Part shown: piece after piece, positions 36,184-49,500 of the stretch
Layout of the letters: each line of letters opens with the position of its first letter
Position numbering within the stretch: position 1 is the first letter of the stretch
Assembly (NCBI GenBank): GCA_023634235.1
Contig: JAMKCF010000003.1
Location: 12,556,742-12,620,741, forward strand
Reading direction: 5' to 3'
Length of the DNA: 64,000 nucleotides
Source: Pisaster brevispinus
Lineage: Eukaryota > Echinodermata > Asteroidea > Forcipulatida > Asteriidae
Translations under genes and position numbers: made by a program
The notes under the pieces: model-generated
What the model saw: the letters and a program-made list of their open reading frames with translations, nothing else
Databases searched by the model: none
Told to the model about the DNA's origin: nothing

Positions 36184-38885
36184 TGGCCACGATGGGAGGA
36201 TAAATGGCTTTACTCCCGTGTTCACAAACTTCAAATCTAGAACAACAATATGGGCTATATTCTTGGTTCCATATTCAAGTTATTTGTTAAATACAGAACA
36301 AAAACTGCAGAACAAAATTACATATTGGTATCCTACACACGTTATGATATTAGAAAAAAAGAAGGAAAAAAAACACCACATGGACTTTTCCCTGAAACAA
36401 TCACACTGACTTGGCAGAACCGAGCATCAACTGTTAACGAGACAGAAATCAACTGGCATTTTCAAGTGTGTACTGCCACGCTCAATGACGAATGTCAAGT
36501 AATACTTTTTTGTAAACCACCTTAAATAATATAACTTTTTGTCTAAAATTAAGTAGAAAAGTCAACAATCCCAAAGCAAGTATTCACTTAATGAGTTATC
36601 TACTTAAAAATGTTTATGAAATAAGCATCAATCTATACAGTTAGTAAATAGTCCACTAAAATGTTACTCCACTATTTTGTTGTCTAAACCCCATTTTAAT
36701 ATCCTTTGGTTTTATAGCAAATTATATATATATATACATTATACAAATCATGATTTGCAAAATGGAGGCCAAATTAACTCCACATATAATGTATATGATA
36801 TACAGTTATGCTTGTTTTGTAGCATTATGTAGCCATTAAAAATCATTAATACATTGCCATTGGTGAATTTGCAACTATAATGATATCTAGGTAAAAAAAA
36901 AACCAACCTTGACATGACACCTGCATGATGGAAAGAACAATGTACTGCCAACAAAACTGTTGGAACCATTCAGTAATTATATATTCAATTGGATGCATAA
37001 ACATACCATATGCAAATATGCATATTCATGCAAATATTTTCAGATACATGCAACCGCAGTTGAAAGCCAATGAACCAATGGACCCTTTCCACGAAATATG
37101 CAAATTGTACATCGCACGTGGGTACTAACGCTATTATTGGGCAATATGAGAGAACAATGGGACTGATGGTGGCATGACGCACATGCATTTGTGCGTGTGC
37201 GTCTGCCTTGTGCACAACTCTTTGGCATTTGCCAACCAGTTCAGTACGCATGCTGTAATGTAATTAGCATACTTTATGGGAAAGGCTAACTATAATGTGA
37301 GAGCAAATTGTGATCCTTTTTTGAACAGATTATCCTATGAACTTTGCTAAGTGGATCTTCAAATGCATGCGCCATATGGAAAACAAAACTCTCCTAGGAA
37401 CTGTCATTCATGATTCAAAGCTTGAAATTTGATTACAACATCCAGAAGAAAAGAAGAAAAAAAAAAGCTTCTGTTCTCAGCTTCTATGCAGAGCACCTGA
37501 GTAAGGTTCCATGTCCAAAACAGACTGGTACCTTTCAAACTGAATTCTCACCATACGATTTGTTATTGGCTATCAGGGGCTCAGACAGCAGCGTACGAAG
37601 GATGAACACATCAGGTCGAGCACTAAACTTGACTGATTCTTAGGAGGGAAGGTTGAGTGCATATGTTATTATATAATAATAATCATATCATTCAAATTTA
37701 TACAAAGATCAAAACTATGCCATTTTGAAGGAAAACAAAGTTGTTTTAAAGGTTTGTGGAAAACAAACAAATGCATCTCTATCTAAATTCATCTATAGGA
37801 AGCTGCCAGTCACATGAAAAAGAGTTGTCTACATGTTAGCAATTATAAAGGAAGGCACATACACTTTTTTAAAATACATATTTTTTCAGCTAATATTAAG
37901 GTACACGTAGCATAAATTTATCTCATTGTTCAAAGGTAAGTCTACACTAGCAGTCCCGTATTCAGTCAAGTTTTCTTGTGGAAGTCATTATTCTTCCTTC
38001 CCTTTTCGTAAAGGTTCGCACATTTATATGTTTGAAATATTTTAACATGACTATAAAAGCCATTTTATTCATTCATTCACCAATTTAATTGAATAAAGTT
38101 AGTTATCATTGTTTGTTTTCAAAATAATTCGGTATGTTACTCCAGAAAATCTCCACAAAATCGACAAGCTTTATAGGAAGAAAGGTCTAAAAAAGTGCCC
38201 AACTACTAACCCATTTTATGCCACGGAATCAAGTATTTCATGTGGTACTAATTTTAACAACACTCTAAATATTACTGAGAATAACTGAAAATAAATAGAA
38301 CATAATTATATAATACTATGTCAGAAGGCATATATTAGAGATTGTGAGGCATGAAAGAAAATCTGAAGTTGCTGTTTTATCTAGAGAAACTGGATGTGGC
38401 ATTTTTCTTGGCCATATCCGATGGGAAGGGCAACCTTATAGGAAGTGACATGCCAAAGTGATTTGTGCAGTGACTAAACTTGTTTCCCCCTTCCATCTCT
38501 AAGCCCATGCATTGCGGGAAAACAAAACGCTCAATGATTTTAGATGCCGAGTTAGAGTTTGCAGGGAGCCAGTGGTAGTTAGTGCATTTACATGGCATTT
38601 TCAGAGGTAACCTGTTTTAGCTTAGCAAAGTTTTGCCGTGCTAAGCAAACTTTTGGTGTATTTGATTAGACTTGTCCACGAGAAATTGAGTCCTGGTTAC
38701 TATTTTGTTGAAACTTGATAATAAATTTCTACTTTGAAAAAATCTGTATAACTGTTTTTTTAAAGCTACATGTAAAGAATTTTTAAACATTTTTATCTGA
38801 GGAAACCCCACATGTATATTTATATGTGCGACATATAAATAACTGGTCCTTTATAAACATGTGAAAAATCTAGTCAATTAATATA

Positions 38886-39048
38886 CAGGCCTGACACTTC
38901 ACAGAGAAAACAGAGGCAATTGCCTCCGTTGCCCCATGTCATTGCCTTGGTGCCCCTTGAAAATACTTAATTTCTGCATAATGGTGCCCTTTACCAAGGA
39001 GAAATCGCTTTGGTGCCCTTGCCCTTTCAAATACGAAGCATCAGGTCT
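38886..39048 (-). mobile_element. CAGGC-ended element, copy 1
   Basis: Reverse orientation of the family at 44208–44359: CAGAGGCAATTGCCTCCGTT, GGTGCCCTTTACC, CTTTGGTGCCCTTGCCC. Ends CAGGCCTGACACTTC and GAAGCATCAGGTCT are inverted repeats. Confidence 0.7.
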
Positions 39049-39388
39049 AAATATAAATTACATTGTGAGTTGTATTCTGTCACTGCTGGGCAAACTTTTT
39101 AAAAATGTTTACAGAATCAGGTTTACTATTTTATAGAGCTTGGTGCAGCCAAGCAGAAATAATTGCGAAGAAAAATAACAGGCTGTAGCATTCACAACAT
39201 GTGAACCACAAGGTAACTCAGGCTGGCAGCCTGTTATTGCTAAGCAAGATCATTTTCTGTGGTAAGACTTTTGTGCTTAATTAAGTGGCATTTTGACTGG
39301 TAACCTCAGTATTCCTGTTTCTGCTGAGCTTAGTAGATTTGTGTGCGTACCACATTGTACCTGGACGTACAAGTGACTGCTCTTGTTA

Positions 39389-39486
39389 CTCAAACAGAAT
39401 TTAAATGGTGTTTGAAGCTTTGCATGGTGTGGAGGATAAGAGTAACTATAAATATAAATATAAATAGTAAACTTGCGGGTACAACC

Positions 39487-39528
<42 letters not shown>

Positions 39529-39684
39529 TTGAGGGAGTGTTGGCTCTGAAAAGAGCCGGTTTGGTCTCGACGTTTCGAACAGTATACTCTGCTCGTCTTC
39601 ATTCTCCTGAAGACGAGCAGAGTATACTGTTCGAAACGTCGAGACCAAACCGGCTCTTTTCAGAGCCAACACTCCCTCAAAGAG

Positions 39685-39716
<32 letters not shown>

Positions 39717-39776
39717 GGTTGTACCCGCAAGTTTACTATTTATATTTATATTTATAGTTACTCTCAAACAGAATTT
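39389..39776. mobile_element. Inverted dimer of a retroelement-like unit with flanking direct repeats
   Basis: Two complementary arms, 39439–39601 and 39608–39764, around a 6-base centre; apart from the length of the A/T tract (about 32 versus 27) they are essentially perfect complements. Read outward from the centre, each arm has CTGAAGA, a 7-bp stem-loop, GAAACGTC, a 16-base hairpin (39652–39667 and 39542–39557), TCAAAGAG, a T tract, then ACACATGGTTGTACCCGC and TTTATA repeats. The 14-base word CTCAAACAGAATTT occurs at 39389–39402 and 39763–39776, as a target duplication would. No coding capacity. Confidence 0.8.
39652..39667 (+). promoter_or_regulatory. Hairpin identical to the histone mRNA 3' stem-loop
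   Basis: GGCTCTTTTCAGAGCC is the canonical 16-base stem-loop of replication-dependent histone mRNAs. It is preceded by CCAAACC and followed after 9 bases by TCAAAGAG (39677–39684), similar to the downstream element that pairs with U7 snRNA. The other arm (39542–39557) has it on the minus strand. There is no histone reading frame nearby, so function is doubtful. Confidence 0.5.
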
Positions 39777-40249
39777 GTTCAAAAGTGGGTAAACCCCAAC
39801 TGTGCCTCAAGCTCAAAACACAGAATGTACAGAACCCACGGACTCAATATTCCTACCATAATGTATGTATTCAGCTAATGTTTGTTCATTTTATTACAAT
39901 AATTTTTTTTAAATGATGATTTCATACAATTTTATTTGAGAGCTTTTAATATTTCTAAATGTTTAATTATTGGAAGGTTCATGCCGTCATAACGTGTATC
40001 AAGTGCTCAGTCCTACAATCACACACACACACTGTGTATATTTACTTAATGTCCTGTACCCAGACTACAAATCTCATGTAGTTGATATCATCAGACCACA
40101 TCATTTCAGATTGGTGCAGGGCAGAATTTTCCCAAACAGCAATTAATCCATATCCACTAAGCAAAATTGCTGTGGCGCTTAGCAATTATCTGTACTTAAC
40201 AGCTCTTTGAGTTTGGTATCCAGATGTTCAATTGCCAAGGGGCAATTTT

Positions 40250-40360
40250 TTATTAAAGCTGCTTAAGTAGCAAACTTTGCCCTTGCTATTTTCTGCTAAG
40301 CAAAACTAAGCAGGAAACCAGTCAAAGACAGTGCATGTGGTATGGTATTTTGGCTGGTAA
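40250..40360. repeat. GGGCCC-family fragment near the coronin 3' end
   Basis: Contains GCTGCTTAAGTAGCAAAC, TTTTCTGCTAAGCAAAACTA, AGCAGGAAACCAGTCAAAGA and GGTATTTTGGCTGGTAACC, all family words. It overlaps the probable coronin 3' untranslated region. Confidence 0.65.
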
Positions 40361-40579
40361 CCAGCCATGTCATGTTCGTGTGCTTGTGATTGACTCTCTG
40401 CATATTTTTGCTTCGCTGACAAAATTTGCTTCGCAGCATTTTTCAGACGGCTCTTTAACATTGGGCACAGGTGATCTTTAACATCGGTGCATGAGATGTG
40501 TAGTGTGAGGTACATAGTCTGAACTGAGTAATGCATACATACATGGTGAACTCATGGCTTGCTCTCCAATGGTTTAACA

Positions 40580-43500
40580 CTAAGCTGAACTGTCAATCTT
40601 GGCGAGGACGTCGCCCAGCTTGCTCTCCAGCTCCTGTATCTTCTCCGTGTTCTCCTTGATCTGGTAGTCTTGACTCTTCACGGTGGCCTGGAGAGACTTG
40701 ACCTCATCCTGAAGGGCCTTCACTTCCTATGGAAACAAAAAATAAAATACATTGAAAAAACAGTTTTAAAATGCTCAGGACGGATGAAGTCACTGTGCAG
40801 TTTTGAGCAAAACGGGCACATTTTAATCTGAAAGTGATACTTGGAATAAAGTTGTCAACCAGTTGGGGAGAAAATATCTCTGTCCAAAATGGTGTCATCT
40901 TTCAATTAGTATCTGTTTCTCATGCATAAACAGGACATTTTATGCTCGATATGTGGCATGGTGTTTTTATTGTGTTTTGGGAAATATAAACTTGCCCACC
41001 AACAAAAGAATGCATGTCAATACGAATCACTGAAGCAACATTGCAATCATGTTTCCTGTGTTGGAACAAAAGTTATTTCCCCACACCAAAGTCGTACCAG
41101 CCCTTTACAACCAGTTCCTAATTTTATTAAGATGTTTACCAGTAAGCACATTTTTGTTCTAACTAAAAATTGGCGTAAGCAAAAGTGTATTTCATAAAAG
41201 ATTAATGAGATTTAACGTGTGTGGCGTGTGCACCCAATTTCACAGAACTGCTGAAGCAGCAAATAGTGCCTACAAATTTTCTGCTAAGCAAAAATGAGCA
41301 GGATACAAGTCACAGATGGTAAATGTGATATGGTGACATGGTATTTTGGTATTTTGGCTGGTAACTTTGTACTTATAAAAAAAAAAATGGTTGTGCTTAA
41401 CTCCTTTTTTTTGCTTGCCTGAGCAGCTCGGTGAAATTGAGCCCTGCTCGCGCAGACTGCTGGGAATTACGCATACCTTTTGCTTTGCTTATAGTAAGCA
41501 GTGGTTATGAAATACAAACTGTGCTTAGAAGTGGTCTGTAAGCAGACAAACTCTGCTTACAGGCTTAATGAAAGTTACTCCAACACCAGAAGAATCTACT
41601 TACCGTGTTACTGGCTGCTGATGTGGAGGAACCACCGTCTCCACTGTGAACCTTCTTGGTGAACCCTGATACCTTGTTAACGGACTTCCCTAAGCGGACC
41701 TCCCTCGACTTTGGCTTGAAGCCAATCTTCAGGGAAACCAGGATGGGGTCTTTAGTCTGGCCAGCCTCCCACTGCTCAGCGGTTAAAGCTGCCTCATACC
41801 CAGGGGTATCTGGGAACAAATCATCTTGGAAGAGATCCGACTAAAAAGACCAAAACAAACAAAAACAAAAAGTCAAACATTTTTATGGACAATTCTTAAA
41901 CAAAATGACTGCATGTATTTCCTTACAATATCATTTTATGGAACATATAATCTGTGAAATCACGTGTTTAAAGTAAAACACTAAGAACATGGACTCCCTA
42001 CTGGCACAATTTGTTTCGCATTCACAGCTCAACAGTGGAAAACATCAAATCTTACATTTCATAAATGTTTCTTATCAAAGTTTCGTTTCGCTGATATTTT
42101 GTTTTATATCAAGTCATAAACCACAAAGGAAACTGACTGGGTAAATTTTATATATAATTTGGGTTTGAACAAAGAAAAATTGACTGGAGCAGGACTTGCA
42201 CCAAAGACCTCCGGATTAACGTACCAGCGCTCTACCAACTGAGCTATCCAGCCCTATGTTGGCAGTCGCCCTATTAGTCAATATCTTTGTTCGGGGGTGC
42301 CAATCAGAAGCCATACAACTGTTAGCTGTGGTGTAGCCAGGGATCACACCCAAGTTTACGATACAACCTTGGAAGCGGCAGCCAAGGGATCATCTTATTT
42401 TGTTTGAACTGGGAGATCAACCATCTCAGCCCTCACCTTTCGCGGGACTGTCATCGCCGTGGGGATAACAACAAAGTGATTCGTGTTTCCCTTCGATGAT
42501 TTCTCGATGCGGTAAAACCGCATGACCTCGTTCTGGTTCACATCGCAGCCTCGCTTGGGCATTGCCGCTGCGAATGTCTGAGGCTTCTCCTGGAAAGAAC
42601 TTAGCCAGAAGATGTAGGGTGCCTCGTCTGTGATCTCGTAGTAGCGGATAACCGAGTCACCCTTTGGTAAAAAGAAAGGATAATTAAAAATAAAGTCATC
42701 AATACTTCAGGTTTGATTGCTCACTTTGCACTTAATGGATTACTGAGTTTTCTTTTTATTTTTTGTGGGATACTTTCTGGGAAATAAACTTGACTTTTAG
42801 TTTTAAAGTTTTGAAAAATAATTCACAAATGTCTCCAAAATATGTCCAGATGTACCATTTTACTCAGATTTGTTTACAAAAACTTTGGATTTAAGTGCAT
42901 GTATCTACCAATTAGGATCAATAAATCTGCGATTTCCCAATTTGTTTACATTGTGTAAGTCAAGTTTTTATTTTCCTCCCCAAGTCTCCACCACTGATTC
43001 CAAATCTGACTTCAGCTATATCCCTTTATTGAAGCCATGCACTCGATGCACACCACTTCTATATATATATTTCAATATTGTCTTCATGGCGACTAGATGT
43101 GGAATACGGTACTCCGATGAAACCAAAAAACAATGCATCTGCCATTACAACATGTAAAAAACTTGTCTAAACTGTGGTCTTTTTCATTTTTTTTGTTTTT
43201 TGAGAACTAGCCCACAATAAACAGATTTCGTGCACAAAAAAGTGACATTTATTCTAATCCCGTACAAACCACTCTTCAGCTGTACCAACAGCCAAAGCCA
43301 GGAGACTGAAGCCAGAGCCATGGTTTGAATACAGAAAAAGGAAGGAAGGAGTGAAGACCACTGTTGTAGTATCATATTTCTAGTTTACCTTAGCTGCTAG
43401 GTAGATCATGCCAGTATCCCAATCATAGGTAATAACGTTCACACCGTTAGATTGATCAATTTCATCAAGTTCTAGGTTCTTTCCAGTTTTCTACGAAGAA

Positions 43501-46500
43501 AAAAAACAAACAATACAATTTTTAAAAACGAAAACAATTTTTTTTTATCACATCCATGATAACATCTTAACGAAATTATGCTTACCTGAATAAGATCACC
43601 AGCCAAAATACCATGTCACGTGTGCAATCTGTGACTGATATCCTGCTTATTTTTGCTAAGCTTAAGCAATATTTTCCACCTGAACAGCTTAATGAAAATT
43701 CGGCCCTGGACTCAAAACAGTGCCCAAATTCATACAGCTGCTTAAGCAGAAAAGTTTGCTCAGCAAATTTTTTATGAAGCGCAAATCAGCAGGACACCAG
43801 ACAAAGATGGTGCGTCTGACATGGTATTTGGGCTGGTAACTTTATTCTGGTAAGCACAATTTTGTCGTGCTCAGGGCCCAATTTCATAGAGCTGCTTAAG
43901 CAGAAAATAATGCTAAACAATTTCCTGCTAAGCAGAAATGAGCAGGATACCAGTCACAAATTGTACACGTGACATGGTAGTTTGGCTGGTAACCTTATAC
44001 TGGTAAGCAAAATTTTATTGTGCTTAGCAAATTTGTGTGCTTAAGCAGCTCTATGAAATTGGGCCCAGGTACTTTTTGTGATTAAGTAGCTCTATAAAAT
44101 TGGACCCAGAAGTCAATTGGTTATGTTGAGCCCATAGAACATGATCATTAATAACATCGTCTTACTGTAGTTCATACATGTACTTAATAAATAAAACCAG
44201 GCATGGAATTTCATCTTAGAGAGGGCAAGGCCATTTTCATTTTTTGCAAAGGGCACTTCCATTGGAAAGTCTTAAAGTCTATGGGTTACTTTTGAAGGGG
44301 GTACTGAGGCCAAGACCAGGGGCAACAGAGGCCATGGCCTCCGTGTAATTCCAAGCCTGTAAAACAATCCACGTTTTGTTGAACTAAGCATCCTGAAATA
44401 CATAGTAGTTCATGTTGACATAACAACAACAGAAATATGCAATACCCCTTTGATAGAAGACACAATTTGCTTTTACTTTTAAAACCTTGCAATGAATTTG
44501 CAGACAAAACAAAATGGAAAGATAACATACATGACATAGTACATTTTCAAAACTTTCACTGTAAGATGCATATGTTAACCTCTTTTTCAATGGAGCATTC
44601 CAAACATAGCAATGAGCAAGTTCGATCAAGGGACTATAGTTGACTATTGTCGACCAGTGAGCGATTTTGCCTGGTACCCAGGATGTATTTCATGCATAGG
44701 TAACCATGGAACATTGCCTAGTGGTTGACAAATGGTCGCTGCTCGAACTTGCCCAATGCTTTATTTGTTTGTTTCAGAATGTTATAAACATAAACTTAAT
44801 TCAGTTCATAACACCGTCACTGAATGTTGAACTATAATTTTAATTTTTGCATCAATCCTTAAAAGCTCTACATGTACATCAGTGGGACTGGGGACATGTT
44901 GCATTCAACAGGCTTTGGATTGTTCCATTGTTGTGTCTGAGTGTGGAAATGGGAGGGGCTAGGGGGTGAAAGCTATTAAACACAATTACCTCATCCCAGA
45001 GTGCAAACTGCCGGGCACTCATTTTGTCAAAACCAGTGGTAAATATTCCCTTTTGGGTGAATGTAATCATCTGTGGTTTTGACCCCTCGTGACCGTCCCA
45101 TGCCTGTACAAGAGGAAAATGAGGGGGGAAAAATGACATTACATGGATTATTAAAGGTATCGAACCTATGTAAATTTACAGTACACAGTTGAAAACATGG
45201 ACAAAGCGTTAGTTATTGAGTTAATATGAAAGGCCTGATACTTTCAATTCAATTCAATTCAGTTCAAAAATGGTTTATTAAAAACATGTATCGCAGTTAA
45301 AAAACTGAATTGCACTATGTAAACATCAAATATGTTAAAAAATACATCAAACAGAAATGAACAATAGGAAGAAAACAATAATATTATGTACATTGTCAAA
45401 ATAAAACAGAAGGCACAAGTATACATGTGTACATATACACACAAATATATATTAATAGGCATTTAAAAGACTTGGGTTGGTCATATTTTTTGCTTTTTTG
45501 GTCTTGTAGGGGCAAGGCAGTTTTTCCTTAGTAAAGGGCACCTCCATGAGAGAATTATAAATTTGTCCTGGAACATTTCAAGGGGCACCAAGGCAATGAC
45601 CAGGGGCATAGAGGCAATTGCCTCTGTTGCCACCTTGAAGTCTCAGACCTGCATGTGTGTTGGCTACTGATCAACTTTAATTGACAGGGCCTACTTGACA
45701 CACCCTTTGAGTGAAATTTGAAACATGACGTCCTTGGATGTCAACAATCAATGGGTCTGTACACTCCACACAGGAATTGTTAGTTAGTCAAAAGAAACTA
45801 AACCATCATTTTGATTAAGTATCATGGAAATTCAGGAAAGAACTAAAGATTCCCGGCATAAAAATATACAGACCCACTATATTTGAAATGTGACGTCACT
45901 GATAGGGTATCACATACCCTGACATTTTATACCATTTTAATGGGAGGTAATAGCGACTTGTATTTTTTGTGAGATTGTTTTCACACTTTCATACTATTTA
46001 TTGAAAAATGGTAGCATTTTAAAACTGAATTTCACCTTTCATCCCCTCTTTAATAACAATAAAATGTCAAGACTTCTGTCTCGTTACTCACAAAGAGACA
46101 TTCAATTCCTTTCACACATATCGACAAAAACAATATGGAAACGCTCTCAAGGTAACAAAAAAGAAGAAGTAATTTACAGAAAAATTAATGAAGTGAGCAT
46201 TTTAAACTTTACACTCGATTCGTACCTTCAGCTCTTTACCACTGTGCGAGTCGAACACGCGAATCTTTTTGTCCCTGGCTGTCACTCCAAAGCGGCTGCC
46301 ATTGTAGTCAAAGGCAATCCCAAAAGGAATCTCTGGCAGACAGACTTCCGTAATCACACTGGCGCTCTCAAGATTCCAGATCAAGATTTTGCAGTCTTGA
46401 GCTGTAGCCAGGGGGATATAAATGCACAAATACAAATATGGCAAACCCACAATTAGTATAACTTTTCGCTTTTATTTCCCCATTCGGTCTTTTTGGCGAT

Positions 46501-49500
46501 TACACTAGAAGACCATTCTTAAATGGCAATTAATTACTGGGATCATTTCTCACTTTAAAAAAATCCACCCCCACAAATTCTAATTATTGTGGTATGCCCG
46601 ATCCCATGTGAAGCATTTAATCAGTTTACTTGTGCAGTCCTCAGTCCAACTTCATGACTCCGCCAAATTCTGCGCTTGCGATCACCATTCTCCGCTTACA
46701 GTGCGAGCACCGATTTTCTGCGCTAGCTGTGTAAGCGAAGAATACTTAGTAATGTGCTTAAGTACGCACACGCACAAGTAGAATTTCCCTGCGAACCCGT
46801 GAAATACGCTTGACGTAAGCGCGGAATTTCCTGCTTCCGCAAGCGTCGATTCTTTGCTTATTGTAGTGTAAGCAAAGCCATGAAATTGGGCCCAGAACAA
46901 ACAAAACCTGCAGTTGGATTTTGATGGGTCGGGATGGTTTATGGTGGATCGTGTCAACACTGTGATGCAACTCAACACCCAAACTAACTTTGGCTGTTGA
47001 GCCTGGCCCGATGCCAGGCAGGATCTGCATAACAATGAATACTCGGTCTGTCAGAATAAATAAAACATCCTCTGGTGTTGCCCAAGTTTGATGGATTCCT
47101 TTACTGACTATCTTTGGAATGGTTTAAACAACTAAAATCATTAGTCATTCACATGCATGGGTGTAAAAGGTACTCCACCAGCCTTAAAAGTATATTGTTT
47201 GGAAGTTTCCTTATGCATGTAAATTTATATTAAGACTTTCATTCCCCTACATGTAAATCTAATAACCTTTGCCAGTTAGTTGATCAATCATCCTCAACCA
47301 TTCACTTGCAGGGGTTTTGTATGGTTTGAAATTTGTGAACTGAAGTATGTTGTGTCCTACCAAATGTAGATGCATTCACCACATATCATAACTGCAGTAT
47401 GCTTATTTCATCTACACAATTTTTGTGTCATGCAATCAAAACAATGAAATTAAATGGTCAGTCAGTAGGAGGGTCAAAGAGAAATGACTTACCGCTTGTT
47501 AGAAGGATATTCTCGGCTGTAGGATGCCACATGAGCTTGACGATCTTCTTCTGATGGTAGTCAAGTTTCAACATCGGCTCAAGATCTTTTTCTGGATCCA
47601 GCCCTTCGTCTGGGATGCTCCACAGGTATACAGCCGCATATTCATCCCCGCTAGCGATGATGTTGTCATCAAACGGATTCCACGCCAGGTCAAGCACTTT
47701 ACCCTTGTGACCTCTGACCTGAGGGTGATCAGGGTCAACCCGAGCAGGCTGCAAGAGAGAAAAAGAACATACATGAATGCCCTGTTCTCGATATCTTGAT
47801 GTACTTTGAGGTACTTGTTGGCAAGTATCACAACAACGAAGCCCTCAATCAGTGATTGAAACATGTCGGTGAACTCTCTACTCTGCAGTGGTTGATGCTA
47901 GGCATCGTTCTCCCTGAATAGTGGTTTGCTGGCCAAAAAGCCAGTGAAATCACCAGAGGACCAGTGCAAAATTCACTCCGAGTGGCCAAGCAGGCTAGTT
48001 CAGTGTAGACAAGCATCCCTATTTACTACGAAATATGGACTTGCAAAAAAGCTGGCGGACTAATGATGACAAGCTGTCAAAATAATGGGACCGGTCAAAT
48101 CGGTCCGAAGTCAACTCGGTCCGAGTCAACTTGGTCCATATTCATCTCAGTCCCCAGTCATCTCAGTCCCAAGTCAACTCGGACTGACGGATGAAGTGAG
48201 CCTATTTTTGACAAACTTAGCTCCTGGTTTAATTGTCATACATAATTTTTTTTTAGGAAATCGGTAAAAGCCGGAATTGCCTGATCTGCCGGAATGGTCG
48301 GAACTGAGAAAAAATAGTTTTTTTTAAAGATGTCGCTGCAGTGGAGGTCGGAACTCAATTGAAATGGTATAAACGATGTTGTCATAATTACCCACTTAAC
48401 TCTGCAAAAGAATATCCCCGGAACTCAAAAATGTGAAAATGTTGACCAACTTTGTTGATCGCCTGACGAACAAAACAGACAGCAGGTACCAGACTATGCA
48501 ACAGACGCACGCAAATTGGCACTGTATTCGTAGTCGGGTAGCAATGCAAGCTGGCATTGCAGAGGCCAGAACTCGCGTTGCTTTGTATATGGGAAGGTCT
48601 CTGATTGCAGGTCGGAACTCTCGTTGCAGTGTTAGCTAATGGGGCCAATATATCAAGCGTTGTACGGTGGTTGGAAGTGTCGGGATTTGCTTTGCGGCGT
48701 TGTGTATCTATATTGTACATGCGGTGTAATCAGCGAAGGTCGCTGATTGCAGGTCGGAATTTGCATTGCGTTGTATGGTAATGTCGCTGATTGCATACAA
48801 TGCAATGCGAATCCGGACCTCTGCAATGCCTGCTTGCATTGCTATCCAACAGGCGACTACAAATCTGTTGCATAGTCTGGTACCTGCTGTCTGTTTTGTC
48901 CGTCATGCGATCAACGAAGTCGGTCAATTTTTCATGTTTTCGAGTTCCGGGGATTTTTTGTTTGTTAAGTGGGTAATTATGACAACAACTAATATCTTTG
49001 ACTATTTAATTATAGTTCCGGCTGCCTCTGTTGCCAATTCTTAAAAAATAGTGTCTATTTCGAGTTCCGATCATTCCGGCAACTCAGGCAATTCCGGCTT
49101 TTACCCACACCCATTCTTTTGATATTTATTTTGGACTATTTTGTTTAAAGGAATTTTAGTTGAATTTTTTACAAATACTCCTTCTTTTATAATGATTTAT
49201 AGACCTACTTAGTTTACTTCAGACCAAGATGACCATAATACAAAATAATTAATAGTAAGGGAAAACTGAAAGTTCAGCACACAATACAGGAAACAGAAGA
49301 ACAATTAATGGATAGGATTGGAAGGTACATGTATTTTCAACCTTAGAATATTTTGGCTACTTGTGTTCGCATAAAAACAGGGCGCTACACTAGAAAAAAA
49401 AGTCTTAATCTTGTTTACTGAAAGATACCCGATGCCAGGAATCAACTCACATTGATATTTTTCTAAATAAGTGTTTGTTTGTTTAGGTGATCTTCCCAAC

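Larger units (their letters stand above)
31664..40579. other. 8.9-kb gene-poor region between FABP-C and coronin
   Basis: No exon recognised. It holds the 3' ends of FABP-C (AATAAA 32619) and coronin (minus-strand AATAAA, TTTATT at 40249–40254). Repeats include the 32.7-kb TIR repeat, the 33.5-kb dispersed repeat, a hammerhead-like motif at 34.8 kb, 'GGCTACGG' repeat sequence at about 35290–35510, GGGCCC-family copies, and the inverted dimer at 39.4 kb. C or G runs are near 31963, 34459 and 34640. Confidence 0.6.

Noticed and set aside
39277..39878. Open frames of 113 and 131 codons at the palindrome
   Set aside because: The two proteins start with the same sequence because they are the two arms of one inverted repeat, and both run through the T tract as poly-Phe.
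42182..42254. A functional tRNA gene on the minus strand
   Set aside because: Acceptor mismatches, a degraded B box and SINE-type flanks shared with 785–940 show a tRNA-derived repeat.
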